Assembly: GCF_964019385.1 (NCBI RefSeq)
Contig: NC_088650.1
Span: forward strand, 31,767,139 to 31,831,138
From: Sycon ciliatum
Taxonomy: Eukaryota > Porifera > Calcarea > Leucosolenida > Sycettidae
DNA length: 64,000 nucleotides
Direction: 5' to 3'
Positions 46,565-56,045 of the stretch are shown one piece after another. Position 1 is the first letter of the stretch. Each line of letters opens with the position of its first letter. The position numbers and the translations under genes are program-made. Under the pieces are notes generated by a model. It had not been told where the DNA came from. It made no database searches and saw only the letters and a program-made list of their open reading frames with translations.

Positions 46565-46609
46565 CGTTGTGACTCCGAGTTTCATGGCTGAACCAATCAT
46601 CAGACAACG
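46565..46609 (-). ncRNA. Hammerhead ribozyme, PLE family A, 3' end copy
   Basis: Minus strand: stem I CGTTGT/ACAACG (6 bp), CTGATGA, stem II TGG/CCA with a U-U at its base, GAAA, stem III ACT/AGT, cleavage-site C. The U-U in place of the usual G-C at the base of stem II may lower activity. Confidence 0.7.
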
Positions 46610-47031
46610 ATAATGGAATAGGAGGCAGCGCTGGTATATCTAAGTGGAGAGAGGTGTGATAATACGATAGCGAGAGGAGTAATCGCGTGAATGTATACAG
46701 GGACGGGCTATTTCAGAGGCAGATGCAGTAGGCGCAGGTCTAGCACTAACAAGTACGCGCTTAATGTCGCTCATACACCACACACACACACACATACTAA
46801 CACGCACACACATAGTAACACCCACACACACATACAGTACACACATACACGCACACATTAACACACACATACACCCACCCACAACACCCTAACTTGCACA
46901 CGGGCGCACGCACACACAGGACACCCACCCACAACACCCTAACTCGCACACGCACAAACACACGCACACACGCATATACACACACCTATAGACACATGTC
47001 CACACGTATACACAGGCATCTGCGTTCGTAT

Positions 47032-47641
47032 TGTAACGGGCCGCAGTCTCTCTCGGAGGCAAATGCAGACGGGTCTCAGTGAACACACTGTTAATAATTA
47101 TTAAACATTAACTCTGACTCTAACTCTAAACTGACATGAAGAGAATTGTGAACAGCAGCTTTTATAGGGTGAGGAATTGTTAGTGTAAGTAAGCTAGCCT
47201 ATAGCCAGGGGATACGTAGAGTAGAAGAAGAAAGGTCTCAGTAAGATGTGTGGGCCACAGTCATTGCACAAGGAATGCCATTTGATTCTATGCAGAAGAA
47301 GGAGCTGAATAACAGTGTGGGCAATGGGCGTAAAAGAGGTACCGGGAAGACAGCCATTAGGAATTCTAAGGAAGTCTCATTAGGATGTGTGTAGATAAAT
47401 GAAAAGGAGGTCGAAAGTGAAATGTATCAAAAGGGTCTACAGGGTACATGTGCTAGTATTGCTCAGGTCATCCTAGTGTGTGGGAGTAATACATGAACAC
47501 AGTGAGACTAGTTACTATGCACGTCATGGGTCTGCAAGCACAGTACAGAGTTGCAAGTGCGGGGGTGCGGTGTAACACGCGTGACCAATACATTGAAAGA
47601 CACGCTGCAGCTGTGTAAGTTACTAGCGTGCCAACGCTACA
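47032..47641 (-). repeat. Element 2 3' LTR
   Basis: 610 bp. Its inner edge abuts CCTTCCTTCTTAAAC (minus-strand polypurine tract GTTTAAGAAGGAAGG). Confidence 0.95.
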
Positions 47642-48576
47642 CCTTCCTTCTTAAACAGAATCACGTCCTCGTGATTAGAGTAGGAGTAGCAGAACACGAA
47701 GTGACGAACACTGGTAGAAGATCATGAAGATACGCAGACTAGACTTGGCGAGTAACATTATTTTGATAGCCGGACTCCGACAATCGACTGAGATTAGAAG
47801 ACACTGGAGGCATGCATGGTCGCGTCGGAATAACCTCGACGGAAGAAGACAGGCAGAATGGATTACTTGCATATACAGGTATGTATTTGTGAACAGCCTC
47901 GGTTGATATCCGGACGCAATGAGGACAACTGACATTGAAGTACTGGCTGGAGCGCAGCAGCAGATCACAGGACTGAGAGGTGGTGCGAACATAAACATTG
48001 AACATTATAGGAGATAGCGCATCATACTGGTACAGCGTCAACCGGAATATGGCAAAATAATATCGGAAATGATAACCTTTGAGAGTAGACAGAAGAAATG
48101 AACTGATAACAAAATCATAAAATAGCATCACTCCAGGTTCACACGATCTCACGGGGCCAAAGGGGAAAAAATTGTCCTCCAAATAGGACTCACAGCGCAC
48201 TTGCTGTACCACCATGGCGTTTGAGCCATAAAAATAGTTCACAGTTCCAAACTGAACTGGACAAAGGGCACTCTAACACACATTATCCCAGGTTAGCTAG
48301 ATAGACCGTGGCTCACCATGATCGGACGCCTACCTAACTAAACTGGATTCACACACTCGCATAAAGGAAGACTGAAGAGAACAGGAAGACTGAAGGAAGA
48401 CAGGAAAGAAAATGCCATAATCAGGAATTAGCTTACGTTGGACATGGAGCTTGATCGGTAGAGACGCTGTCCGTCATCATTTCGGGCTAGGGGGAGACGT
48501 GGCGGGGGAAGGAGTAGCGGCGACTGACGCATCAGGTTGGGCCATGCTGGTACCGGTTACACCAATAAAACAATTT
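47642..48576 (-). other. Element 2 internal region, no gag or pol
   Basis: The longest frame (47739-48242, minus) gives 167 residues with no zinc knuckle, protease or RT motif. I do not consider it a supported gene. Confidence 0.6.
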
Positions 48577-48771
48577 ACCGCTGCCATCAATTCTGTAGCG
48601 CCGCTGCCATCAATGCAATACAGATACTAGGTGGGTTCGAATCTAGCAATTATAAAATTGAACCACCGCTGCCACCATTTCTGTAACGGATCCCACCGCT
48701 GCCACCATTTCTGTAACGAATCCCACCGCTGGCACCATTTCTGTAACGAATCCCACCGCTGCCACCAATTC
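48577..48771 (-). promoter_or_regulatory. Tandem primer-binding-site array, tRNA-Leu type
   Basis: On the minus strand, after the LTR end GTTACA: TGGTGGCAGCGGTGGGATTC occurs, then three more copies with small changes, each preceded by GTTACAGAA, the LTR end. The fourth runs into CTAGATTCGAACCCACCTAG. Two weaker TTGATGGCAGCGG copies follow. The 18-nt TGGTGGCAGCGGTGGGAT is exactly complementary to the 3' end of tRNA-Leu (AAG/TAG) with CCA, by recall. Confidence 0.85.
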
Positions 48772-49381
48772 TGTAACGGGCCGCAGTCTCTCTCGGAGGC
48801 AAATGCAGACGGGTCTCAGTGAACACACTGTTAATAATTATTAAACATTAACTCTGACTCTAACTCTAAACTGACATGAAGAGAATTGTGAACAGCAGCT
48901 TTTATAGGGTGAGGAATTGTTAGTGTAAGTAAGCTAGCCTATAGCCAGGGGATACGTAGAGTAGAAGAAGAAAGGTCTCAGTAAGATGTGTGGGCCACAG
49001 TCATTGCACAAGGAATGCCATTTGATTCTATGCAGAAGAAGGAGCTGAATAACAGTGTGGGCAATGGGCGTAAAAGAGGTACCGGGAAGACAGCCATTAG
49101 GAATTCTAAGGAAGTCTCATTAGGATGTGTGTAGATAAATGAAAAGGAGGTCGAAAGTGAAATGTATCAAAAGGGTCTACAGGGTACATGTGCTAGTATT
49201 GCTCAGGTCATCCTAGTGTGTGGGAGTAATACATGAACACAGTGAGACTAGTTACTATGCACGTCATGGGTCTGCAAGCACAGTACAGAGTTGCAAGTGC
49301 GGGGGTGCGGTGTAACACGCGTGACCAATACATTGAAAGACACGCTGCAGCTGTGTAAGTTACTAGCGTGCCAACGCTACA
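48772..49381 (-). repeat. Element 2 5' LTR
   Basis: Identical to 47032-47641 on inspection. It begins (minus strand) TGTAGCGTTGGCACGC and ends GGCCCGTTACA. Confidence 0.95.
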
Positions 49382-49451
49382 GTATGACAAGTCTAAGCGC
49401 ACACAAACTCCTGCAATCACGCGTCAAAAAACCCGCAGCGGTCATAGCTGT

Positions 49452-49925
49452 CTATGTAATAGGGGTGGCCAGCAGAAACTTGCGCTGGTGAGGGCATTTA
49501 GATACCAGCTCACTTCTCTTGTTTAGGGAGGTAGCTTTTGAAGCTTTCAGGATGTGGAACTTTTCGGTTAAGCATAGGCCACACTTCTTGCTGATGTTAC
49601 TGTACGAAGGTGCTCTATCCTTGATCTCCCATCTGATGTCGAATCCGCGGTTCTCGTTTTTCAGATCCCAGATGTGCTTGGACAACTTAGTCGATGCGGC
49701 GTACTTTTCATGGCGGAAGTCCGAAGTGTGTTTGTTGTAGCGCTGCTTGAATGTGGTAGCAGTCATGCCGACGTAGGTCTTGACTTCGTTGGATGCTACA
49801 TGCGCCTCGTACACGACGTCGGAAGACTGGCAGTCACCGTTGAGGGGGCACGACGCCTTGACCCGAAAATTGCATGGCACAACTGGCGGTCGCGAGTGAA
49901 GTTTTGCAGCATTGTGCCCTTTCAT
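49452..49925 (-). CDS. PLE family A GIY-YIG endonuclease
   Basis: 157 residues. CPLNGDCQSSDVVYEAHV provides the Cys-rich lead and the GIY-equivalent VVY. TYVGMTATTFKQRYNKH provides the YIG-equivalent YVG and the conserved Arg. KLSKHIWDLK, CGLCLTEKF and LNKRSELVSKC follow, all PLE hallmarks. It overlaps the RT ORF in the +1 frame. The same shift exists in the second copy (52058-52531). In other PLEs the two domains form one protein, so a frameshift mutation before duplication, or programmed frameshifting, is possible. Confidence 0.9.
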   Translation of the reverse strand: MKGHNAAKLHSRPPVVPCNFRVKASCPLNGDCQSSDVVYEAHVASNEVKTYVGMTATTFKQRYNKHTSDFRHEKYAASTKLSKHIWDLKNENRGFDIRWEIKDRAPSYSNISKKCGLCLTEKFHILKASKATSLNKRSELVSKCPHQRKFLLATPIT

Positions 49926-51651
49926 TGATAATCGACGCTACGTTCTTCATACAGCTGTAGCTTACTTTTGTTGTGTTCTTGTTAAACACCTTGTGTAGCG
50001 CCGACCCTTCAGGGAAGTGTTTCTTGACGAGGTATAGAAACTTTGCGCCAACGTTGGTTTTGACCGTGGTACTGTACGGCGGGTTAAACCAGATGACGTC
50101 GCGGCTGCGCCCTTTCTTCGCTTTTTTCTTCTTGTTGCTCGGTTCATCCTTGTATGTCATGGTTTTCGGGTGGCCACTTGAGGCCAGTGCGTCCTCGTAT
50201 AACGTTTTAGCATCGTTGAACACTTCCTCATTGCATGAGATACGTTGCAGCCTCTTGTTGATGCCAATGGGTATTTGTCTCAGCACCTGCGGTGGGTGAC
50301 AGGACCGCACATCGACGTACAGGGGTGTACTATTCGGTTTCCTGTATGGTTGGAATGTTCCGGTGGCGAGATTAAGGGTCACATCCAAGTAGTCGACGAT
50401 CTTCTTGTTGGTTTCGATTGTTATTTTTAAGCCGTGTGCTTGGAATATCTGTATGATCTGTTTGCGCGTGCGGTCGGCATCATGACCCGTGGCGTCCTTC
50501 ATTATCGCTAGTCCGTCGTCACGGTAAAGACCCACGCACTGGTCGCCCAGGAGTGGACGGAGTTTGCTGAGGATTAAAGCCCCAACAAGCTCGCAGGCTT
50601 CTGCGCCGTCGTACGACCCCATTGTTACGTCGAATGACCCGTCCTTCTCCTTCTTCATGCATGCTTTGCCGCCGTCGAACAACAATGACTTCCGTGCGTG
50701 CAGTATCGTCTCAATGTCCTTCTTGGACATTGGAACGTGCGTCCCGGCGTACGACAGGGCATCCAGCAGAAGGTCTTTCGTTATGCTGGGGTAAAACTCG
50801 ACGATGTCGAACACGACGAAGGTGTACCGCGGCTTGTCTTCAATGCCCTTGAACCACTCGATGACCGCTTGCGTGTTCTGCCACAGATTCTCACATACGC
50901 TGCTCCGCATGGGGCCGATAACACCATCCAGTATGGATTTGCTTACGACGCCTATTTCGGACTTGGCGGGGTTAATCAGTCTGCATTGCAGCTTGTCATG
51001 GAAGTCGGCTTTATGATCCTTTAATGTGACGAACGCTTGTGCCTTGGCCAGACATTCCATTCGGTCATCCAGGTGCAGATCGGCAGCTATATCGCGGGCT
51101 TCGGCATTAATCGCCGTGTAGTCGGTGTCTGGGGCGAGTTTGTACTGCTTCGTCACGTTGTCATGTAGCAGCTTTTCATACTGCGGGGCTGATACTCGGT
51201 ACAAGTTTCTTGTCTTGTCCGCTGGTACCACTATATCATCACACTCTTTGATCTTCTTCACATCGTTCTTCATCTGCTCTTGAAGCTGGTTAGAAGCCCG
51301 GCGGAACGTAATATGCTCAACCATATTATACATTGCGTTCTCGAATGCCTTGAGTTCTTCAATCTGGGGTGGGCAGTTCACGGTTTTGAAGCCGTACGTC
51401 TTCTTGGCGCTATCTTCGTTGGCGCCTTTCAGGGTGAAGAGAGCTTTCCAACGCATTCGTTTTATGACCTCCTCGACTCGCCTCAGGAGGCTCTTGGTGT
51501 ATTCCTTCTCCGAGGGCGCTGGGATGTTCTTGAGAGAGTATCCGAGCGATACCTGCCTTATGGTCTCCATTGATGCAGAAAGAAAGCGAGAGTGCTCGAC
51601 CACCAGTGGAGGGAGCGAGACGCACAGAGGCAATATGCTTTGGTTCTGCAA
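49834..51651 (-). CDS. PLE family A reverse transcriptase
   Basis: 605 residues as opened; the probable start is Met28 (METIRQVSLGYSLKNIP), after 5' UTR-like sequence. Motifs in order: RMRWKALF, DKTRNLYRV, FVTLKDHK, FVVFDIVEFYPSI (motif A), GAEACELVGALIL (motif B), VGLYRDDGLAIM (motif C with the catalytic YRDD), DYLDVTLNL, PYRKPNSTPLYV, HPPQVLRQIP, and the basic KKKKAKKGR connector before the GIY-YIG region. The frame is intact through all RT motifs, so it could encode an active enzyme. It would prime cDNA from a nicked target. Confidence 0.92.
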   Translation of the reverse strand: MQNQSILPLCVSLPPLVVEHSRFLSASMETIRQVSLGYSLKNIPAPSEKEYTKSLLRRVEEVIKRMRWKALFTLKGANEDSAKKTYGFKTVNCPPQIEELKAFENAMYNMVEHITFRRASNQLQEQMKNDVKKIKECDDIVVPADKTRNLYRVSAPQYEKLLHDNVTKQYKLAPDTDYTAINAEARDIAADLHLDDRMECLAKAQAFVTLKDHKADFHDKLQCRLINPAKSEIGVVSKSILDGVIGPMRSSVCENLWQNTQAVIEWFKGIEDKPRYTFVVFDIVEFYPSITKDLLLDALSYAGTHVPMSKKDIETILHARKSLLFDGGKACMKKEKDGSFDVTMGSYDGAEACELVGALILSKLRPLLGDQCVGLYRDDGLAIMKDATGHDADRTRKQIIQIFQAHGLKITIETNKKIVDYLDVTLNLATGTFQPYRKPNSTPLYVDVRSCHPPQVLRQIPIGINKRLQRISCNEEVFNDAKTLYEDALASSGHPKTMTYKDEPSNKKKKAKKGRSRDVIWFNPPYSTTVKTNVGAKFLYLVKKHFPEGSALHKVFNKNTTKVSYSCMKNVASIINERAQCCKTSLATASCAMQFSGQGVVPPQR

Positions 51652-51724
51652 GAGTGCTCAATGCCTGATTCAGGCAGAGCGGCGTACACAAAGGCACACA
51701 ATGAAAACCTTGGCAAATTTATTC

Positions 51725-51769
51725 CGTTGTGACTCCGAGTTTCATGGCTGAACCAATCATCAGACAACG
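51725..51769 (-). ncRNA. Hammerhead ribozyme, PLE family A, 5' end repeat
   Basis: Same structure as 46565-46609, located upstream of the RT start, so the full element has a ribozyme in each terminal repeat. Confidence 0.7.
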
Positions 51770-51822
51770 ATAATGGAACGTTATACGAGGACGCACTGGC
51801 CTCAAGTGGCCACCCGAAAACC

Positions 51823-52149
51823 ATGACATACAAGGATGAACCGAGCAACAAGAAGAAAAAAGCGAAGAAAGGGCGCAGCCGCGACGTCATCTGGTTTAAC
51901 CCGCCGTACAGTACCACGGTCAAAACCAACGTTGGCGCAAAGTTTCTATACCTCGTCAAGAAACACTTCCCTGAAGGGTCGGCGCTACACAAGGTGTTTA
52001 ACAAGAACACAACAAAAGTAAGCTACAGCTGTATGAAGAACGTAGCGTCGATTATCAATGAAAGGGCACAATGCTGCAAAACTTCACTCGCGACCGCCAG
52101 TTGTGCCATGCAATTGTCGGGTCAAGGCGTCGTGCCCCCTCAACGGTGA
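51823..52149 (+). pseudogene. PLE family A RT C-terminal fragment
   Basis: 108 residues matching the end of the 605-residue RT with one residue change (MQF to MQL). The catalytic motifs are absent. Confidence 0.85.
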
Positions 52150-52531
52150 CTGCCAGTCTTCCGACGTCGTGTACGAGGCGCATGTAGCATCCAACGAAGT
52201 CAAGACCTACGTCGGCATGACTGCTACCACATTCAAGCAGCGCTACAACAAACACACTTCGGACTTCCGCCATGAAAAGTACGCCGCATCGACTAAGTTG
52301 TCCAAGCACATCTGGGATCTGAAAAACGAGAACCGCGGATTCGACATCAGATGGGAGATCAAGGATAGAGCACCTTCGTACAGTAACATCAGCAAGAAGT
52401 GTGGCCTATGCTTAACCGAAAAGTTCCACATCCTGAAAGCTTCAAAAGCTACCTCCCTAAACAAGAGAAGTGAGCTGGTATCTAAATGCCCTCACCAGCG
52501 CAAGTTTCTGCTGGCCACCCCTATTACATAG
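52058..52531 (+). CDS. PLE family A GIY-YIG endonuclease, second copy
   Basis: 157 residues differing from the first copy by one residue that I can see (CNCRVKA for CNFRVKA). CNC gives a better Cys cluster than CNF, so this copy is probably closer to the ancestral sequence. Confidence 0.85.
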   Translation: MKGHNAAKLHSRPPVVPCNCRVKASCPLNGDCQSSDVVYEAHVASNEVKTYVGMTATTFKQRYNKHTSDFRHEKYAASTKLSKHIWDLKNENRGFDIRWEIKDRAPSYSNISKKCGLCLTEKFHILKASKATSLNKRSELVSKCPHQRKFLLATPIT

Positions 52532-53020
52532 ACAGCTATGACCGCTGCGGGTTTTTTTGACGCGTGATTGCAGGAGTTTGTGTGCGCTTAGACTTGTCAT
52601 ACGAACGCAGATGCCTGTGTATACGTGTGGACATGTGTCTATAGGTGTGTGTATATGCGTGTGTGCGTGTGTTTGTGCGTGTGCGAGTTAGGGTGTTGTG
52701 GGTGGGTGTCCTGTGTGTGCGTGCGCCCGTGTGCAAGTTAGGGTGTTGTGGGTGGGTGTATGTGTGTGTTAATGTGTGCGTGTATGTGTGTACTGTATGT
52801 GTGTGTGGGTGTTACTATGTGTGTGCGTGTTAGTATGTGTGTGTGTGTGTGGTGTATGAGCGACATTAAGCGCGTACTTGTTAGTGCTAGACCTGCGCCT
52901 ACTGCATCTGCCTCTGAAATAGCCCGTCCCTGTATACATTCACGCGATTACTCCTCTCGCTATCGTATTATCACACCTCTCTCCACTTAGATATACCAGC
53001 GCTGCCTCCTATTCCATTAT

Positions 53021-53065
53021 CGTTGTCTGATGATTGGTTCAGCCATGAAACTCGGAGTCACAACG
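53021..53065 (+). ncRNA. Hammerhead ribozyme, PLE family A, plus-strand copy
   Basis: CGTTGT (53021-53026), CTGATGA (53027-53033), stem II 53034-53046, GAAA 53047-53050, stem III 53050-53058, cleavage-site C53059, then ACAACG closing stem I with 6 bp. Confidence 0.7.
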
Positions 53066-53191
53066 GAATAAATTTGCCAAGGTTTTCATTGTGTGCCTTT
53101 GTGTACGCCGCTCTGCCTGAATCAGGCATTGAGCACTCTTGCAGAACCAAAGCATATTGCCTCTGTGTAATAATAATAATAATAATAATAA

Positions 53192-53753
53192 TATCAACTG
53201 GTTTTGAGGGAAAGAGACAAACGGGAAAAGTCTGAAGAAAAAATTGACTGTCACCACCAGGACACGAACCAGGGACCCTCGCTTGTAGCCAGCGATGCTC
53301 TAACCACTGAGCTATGGTGTAGTCGTCATCCAAGCAGAGACCGTTCAACGTTTCCTTCAGACTTCGTAACTCACACTTCCTGTGAATCCACACAGGCGGG
53401 TGGGACGCAGCCCCCACTGTACCCACACACTTCACGCACAAACTAGCACGCGGGGAGCTCCAAGTCATAAAATATCAACTGGTTTTGAGGGAAAGAGACA
53501 AACGGGAAAAGTCTGAAGAAAAAATTGACTGTCACCACCAGGACACGAACCAGGGACCCTCGCTTGTAGCCAGCGATGCTCTAACCACTGAGCTATGGTG
53601 TAGTCGTCATCCAAGCAGAGACCGTTCAACGTTTTCTTCAGACTTCGTAACTCACACTTCCTGTGAATCCACACAGGCGGGTGGGACGCAGCCCCCACTG
53701 TACCCACACACTTCACGCACAAACTAGCACGCGGGGAGCCCCAAGTCATAAAA
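53192..53753 (-). repeat. tRNA-derived SINE, two tandem 281-bp units
   Basis: Units start 53192 and 53473, period 281 bp. On the minus strand each has an A box (TAGCTCAGTGG) and a B box (GGTTCGTGTCC), with TTAGAGCATCGCTGGCTACA between them: a whole tRNA-like head placed in the middle of the unit. They are nearly identical. Confidence 0.85.
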
Positions 53754-53765
53754 TATCAACTGGTT

Positions 53766-54998
53766 TTGAGGGAAAGAGTCTTTGAGTCTCTGTACTGCCA
53801 CGTCACCCCAGCGCTTTCACCATCTCAATCCGGTTTCTGCCGTGGAGACTCCACAACTTTCCAACTAACACGTCTAGTACAAGACATCTACACCCAGCGG
53901 AACCTCAGGCGGCATGTTGGCATCGTGTTCTTTGACCTAGCGAAAGCTTTCGACACCGTCTGGCATCGTGGTCTGCTTGCAAAGCTAGAGTCCGTCTTCT
54001 TGGTACATGGTCCAGCCCTGCAATGGCTCTCATCCTATATTTCCTGCCGCCACCAGACTGTCAGAGTATCTACCTCTCTATCAGACCCATTACTAGTCGT
54101 GTCTGGGGTACCCCAGGGGTCCATACTTGGGCCGCTCCTATTTCTACTGTACGTTAATGACTTGCCAGCCCTTGTACCAAATGTAAGTCTTTTTGCTGAC
54201 GACACTGCTCTGATGTGCTCCGACAGCTCGGCAGACAACCTCACGGCCTCCATGCAGTCCGGGGTCAACGCTACAGTAACATGGATGGAAACCTGGAAAC
54301 TGAAGCCTAACCTCGCCAAAACCGAGGCCATGTTCTTCTCTCCCTCGCCCCCCACTCAGCTTCTGTATTTTCCTGGTCTAAATAGTACATCTATTAAAGT
54401 TGTTAACGAGCACAAGCACCTGGGCGTTATTCTCGACCGCCAACTCTCCTGGTCTCCACAAGTCCAGTCTGTGTGCAAGCGTGCGAGTGCGTCCTTAGGT
54501 ATGCTACAACCCCACTGCCAACACTTGAATGATAACTGCAGAAAATTGTTCTTTAAGTCGTACATTTTGCCTATATTTGACTATTGCGATATAGCTTGGT
54601 GCGGGTTGTCTCAGACTTTACTCCACAGACTGGAAGTACATCAACGCTTGCTTCTGAAAATTCTGTTTCGAAAAGACCAAACATTTGCCTCCCTTTGTCT
54701 TTATAAACTTGCTTCCACGCACCCTCTTCTTGCCCGACATCAGCAGCATCTTTGTATCCTTGTGCAAAAAATCTTCCTAGCCCAAGTCCCGAAACATCTT
54801 GCCAAGTACAACTGGTTTGTTACCACTAGACCAACACGCAATGCCTTATCACTGCCCCGAGCTAGTTCCTCTCTGTTTTTGAAATCCCCTTTCTTCTCAG
54901 CATACTCCCTTTGGTCTAACCTGCCTACTAGCATTAAGACATGCCAGGATATCAGGAAATTCAAAGTCCAGCTTTCCACACTGTCTCATCCGAAGTGA
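53766..54998 (+). CDS. LINE reverse transcriptase, 5'-truncated, open
   Basis: About 406 residues belong to the element (the first few codons are SINE). Motifs: SPSQSGFCRGDSTTFQL, VFFDLAKAFDTVWH (motif A), GVPQGSILGPLLFLLYVNDL (motif B), LFADDTALM (motif C), KHLGVILDRQLSW, then a thumb/C-terminal region ending LSHPK. The RVT_1 frame is uninterrupted. Clade (L2, CR1 or Jockey/I-like) cannot be fixed by eye. The missing 5' part would hold the endonuclease. Confidence 0.92.
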   Translation: MRERVFESLYCHVTPALSPSQSGFCRGDSTTFQLTRLVQDIYTQRNLRRHVGIVFFDLAKAFDTVWHRGLLAKLESVFLVHGPALQWLSSYISCRHQTVRVSTSLSDPLLVVSGVPQGSILGPLLFLLYVNDLPALVPNVSLFADDTALMCSDSSADNLTASMQSGVNATVTWMETWKLKPNLAKTEAMFFSPSPPTQLLYFPGLNSTSIKVVNEHKHLGVILDRQLSWSPQVQSVCKRASASLGMLQPHCQHLNDNCRKLFFKSYILPIFDYCDIAWCGLSQTLLHRLEVHQRLLLKILFRKDQTFASLCLYKLASTHPLLARHQQHLCILVQKIFLAQVPKHLAKYNWFVTTRPTRNALSLPRASSSLFLKSPFFSAYSLWSNLPTSIKTCQDIRKFKVQLSTLSHPK

Positions 54999-55176
54999 TC
55001 CCATGTATTACTAATGTGCCTCCCTTTCTTTTTCTCTCCCTATCTCCTTTCCCTCTCTGACAGCATCTTTCTTTTTCTCCCTTTTAGCTTGCCGTGGTTG
55101 GCTATCACCTGACCTCTCATGTTTATTGGCAGTCTTCGGACGGGCCAGGAGATGTTGAATAAATAAATAAATAAAT
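53779..55176 (+). mobile_element. 5'-truncated LINE inserted in the SINE
   Basis: Target duplication AAAGAG at 53773-53778 and 55177-55182. It ends in GAATAAATAAATAAATAA, an (AAAT)n tail. 1.4 kb, carrying the RT domain. Confidence 0.9.
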
Positions 55177-55439
55177 AAAGAGACAAACGGGAAAAGTCTG
55201 AATAAAAAATTGACTGTCACCACCAGGACACGAACCAGGGACCCTCGCTTGTAGCCAGCGATGCTCTAACCACTGAGCTATGGTGTAGTCGTCATCCAAG
55301 CAGAGACCGTTCAACGTTTTCTTCAGACTTCGTAACTCACACTTCCTGTGAATCCACACAGGCGGGTGGGACGCAGCCCCCACTGTACCCACACACTTCA
55401 CGGACAAACTAGCACGCGGGGAGCCCCAAGTCATAAAAT

Positions 55440-55727
55440 ATCAACTGGTTTTGAGGGAAAGAGACAAACGGGAAAAGTCTGAAGAAAAAATTGACTGTCA
55501 CCACCAGGACACGAACCAGGGACCCTCGCTTGTAGCCAGCGATGCTCTAACCACTGAGCTATGGTGTAGTCGTCATCCAAGCAGAGACCGTTCAACGTTT
55601 TCTTCAGACTTCGTAACTCACACTTCCTGTGAATCCACACAGGCGGGTGGGACGCAGCCCTCACTGTATTATAAACCCACACACTTCACGTACAAACTAG
55701 CACGCGGGGAGCCCCAAGTCATAAAAT
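55440..55727 (-). repeat. tRNA-derived SINE unit 4
   Basis: Full unit with the same A and B boxes. It has an ATTATAAAC insertion after CACTGT that is shared with the unit at 56046. Confidence 0.85.
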
Positions 55728-56045
55728 ATTGACTGGTTTTGAGGGAAAGAGACAAACGGGAAAAGTCTGAAGAAAAAATTGACTGTCACCACCAGGAATA
55801 ATAATAATATTAATAATAGTAGAAAGGAAAAGGACATATGATGACGAGTTTCAAATAGTAATAATGCAATGAATATAACTAAATGCGCACTCATATCACA
55901 ACCATGGGGACGAATCATGTATTCCAGAACGTTTTCTTGTCACAATTATCAATGGAATTCGTCCCCATCGTTGTGATATGAGTGCGCATTTAGTTATATT
56001 CATTGCATTATGAAGATTATTGTCTCCACGTCGCCTTTTTAATAA
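55728..56045. repeat. Partial SINE plus (TAA)n and a 53-bp inverted repeat
   Basis: 55728-55796 is the 3' part of a SINE, cut at CCACCAGG by (TAA)n. Inside, 55863-55915 and 55957-56010 are inverted copies (AATGCAATGAATATAACT, then AAATGCGCACTCATATCAC). This could be a small snap-back element. Confidence 0.75.

Larger units (their letters stand above)
47032..49381 (-). mobile_element. Young non-autonomous LTR retrotransposon (element 2)
   Basis: Two 610-bp LTRs that are identical line by line, TG...CA ends, and GTAT duplicated at 47028-47031 and 49382-49385. The second PLE copy shows the unoccupied site with a single ATAC (complement of GTAT) near 52599. Orientation is minus, because the primer-binding sites adjoin the right LTR and a polypurine tract adjoins the left. 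The 1,130-bp interior has no gag or pol, so it is a TRIM-like element needing help in trans. Confidence 0.95.
46528..51778 (-). mobile_element. Penelope-like element family A, near-complete, split by an LTR element
   Basis: Read on the minus strand: a hammerhead-bearing end repeat (51778 to about 51575), RT ORF, GIY-YIG ORF, then a CA-rich 3' region with a second hammerhead ending at 46528. LTR element 2 (47032-49381) interrupts the 3' region. The plus-strand copy at 51779-53168 has the uninterrupted sequence. PLEs use a telomerase-related RT and a GIY-YIG endonuclease to copy RNA into broken or nicked DNA. The element borders (TAA)n on its left. Confidence 0.88.
51779..53168 (+). mobile_element. 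PLE family A, 5'-truncated copy in inverted orientation
   Basis: Starts inside the RT C-terminus (ALASSGHPKTMTYKDE) and runs through GIY-YIG, the CA/GT-rich 3' region and a terminal repeat to GCCTCTGTG before (TAA)n at 53169. It abuts the 5' end of the minus copy head to head. It retains the site at which LTR element 2 inserted in the other copy. Confidence 0.88.
53754..55439 (-). repeat. tRNA-derived SINE unit 3, split by a LINE
   Basis: 53754-53778 and 55177-55439 form one unit of the same SINE. The LINE lies between copies of AAAGAG. Confidence 0.85.

Noticed and set aside
46640-47086. Cys-Val-rich and Thr-His-rich frames
   Set aside because: Translations of the CA/GT-rich 3' region of PLE family A, present twice in opposite orientation.
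47739-48242. 167-residue minus-strand frame in LTR element 2
   Set aside because: No gag, protease, RT or envelope-like features, and no counterpart elsewhere in the window.
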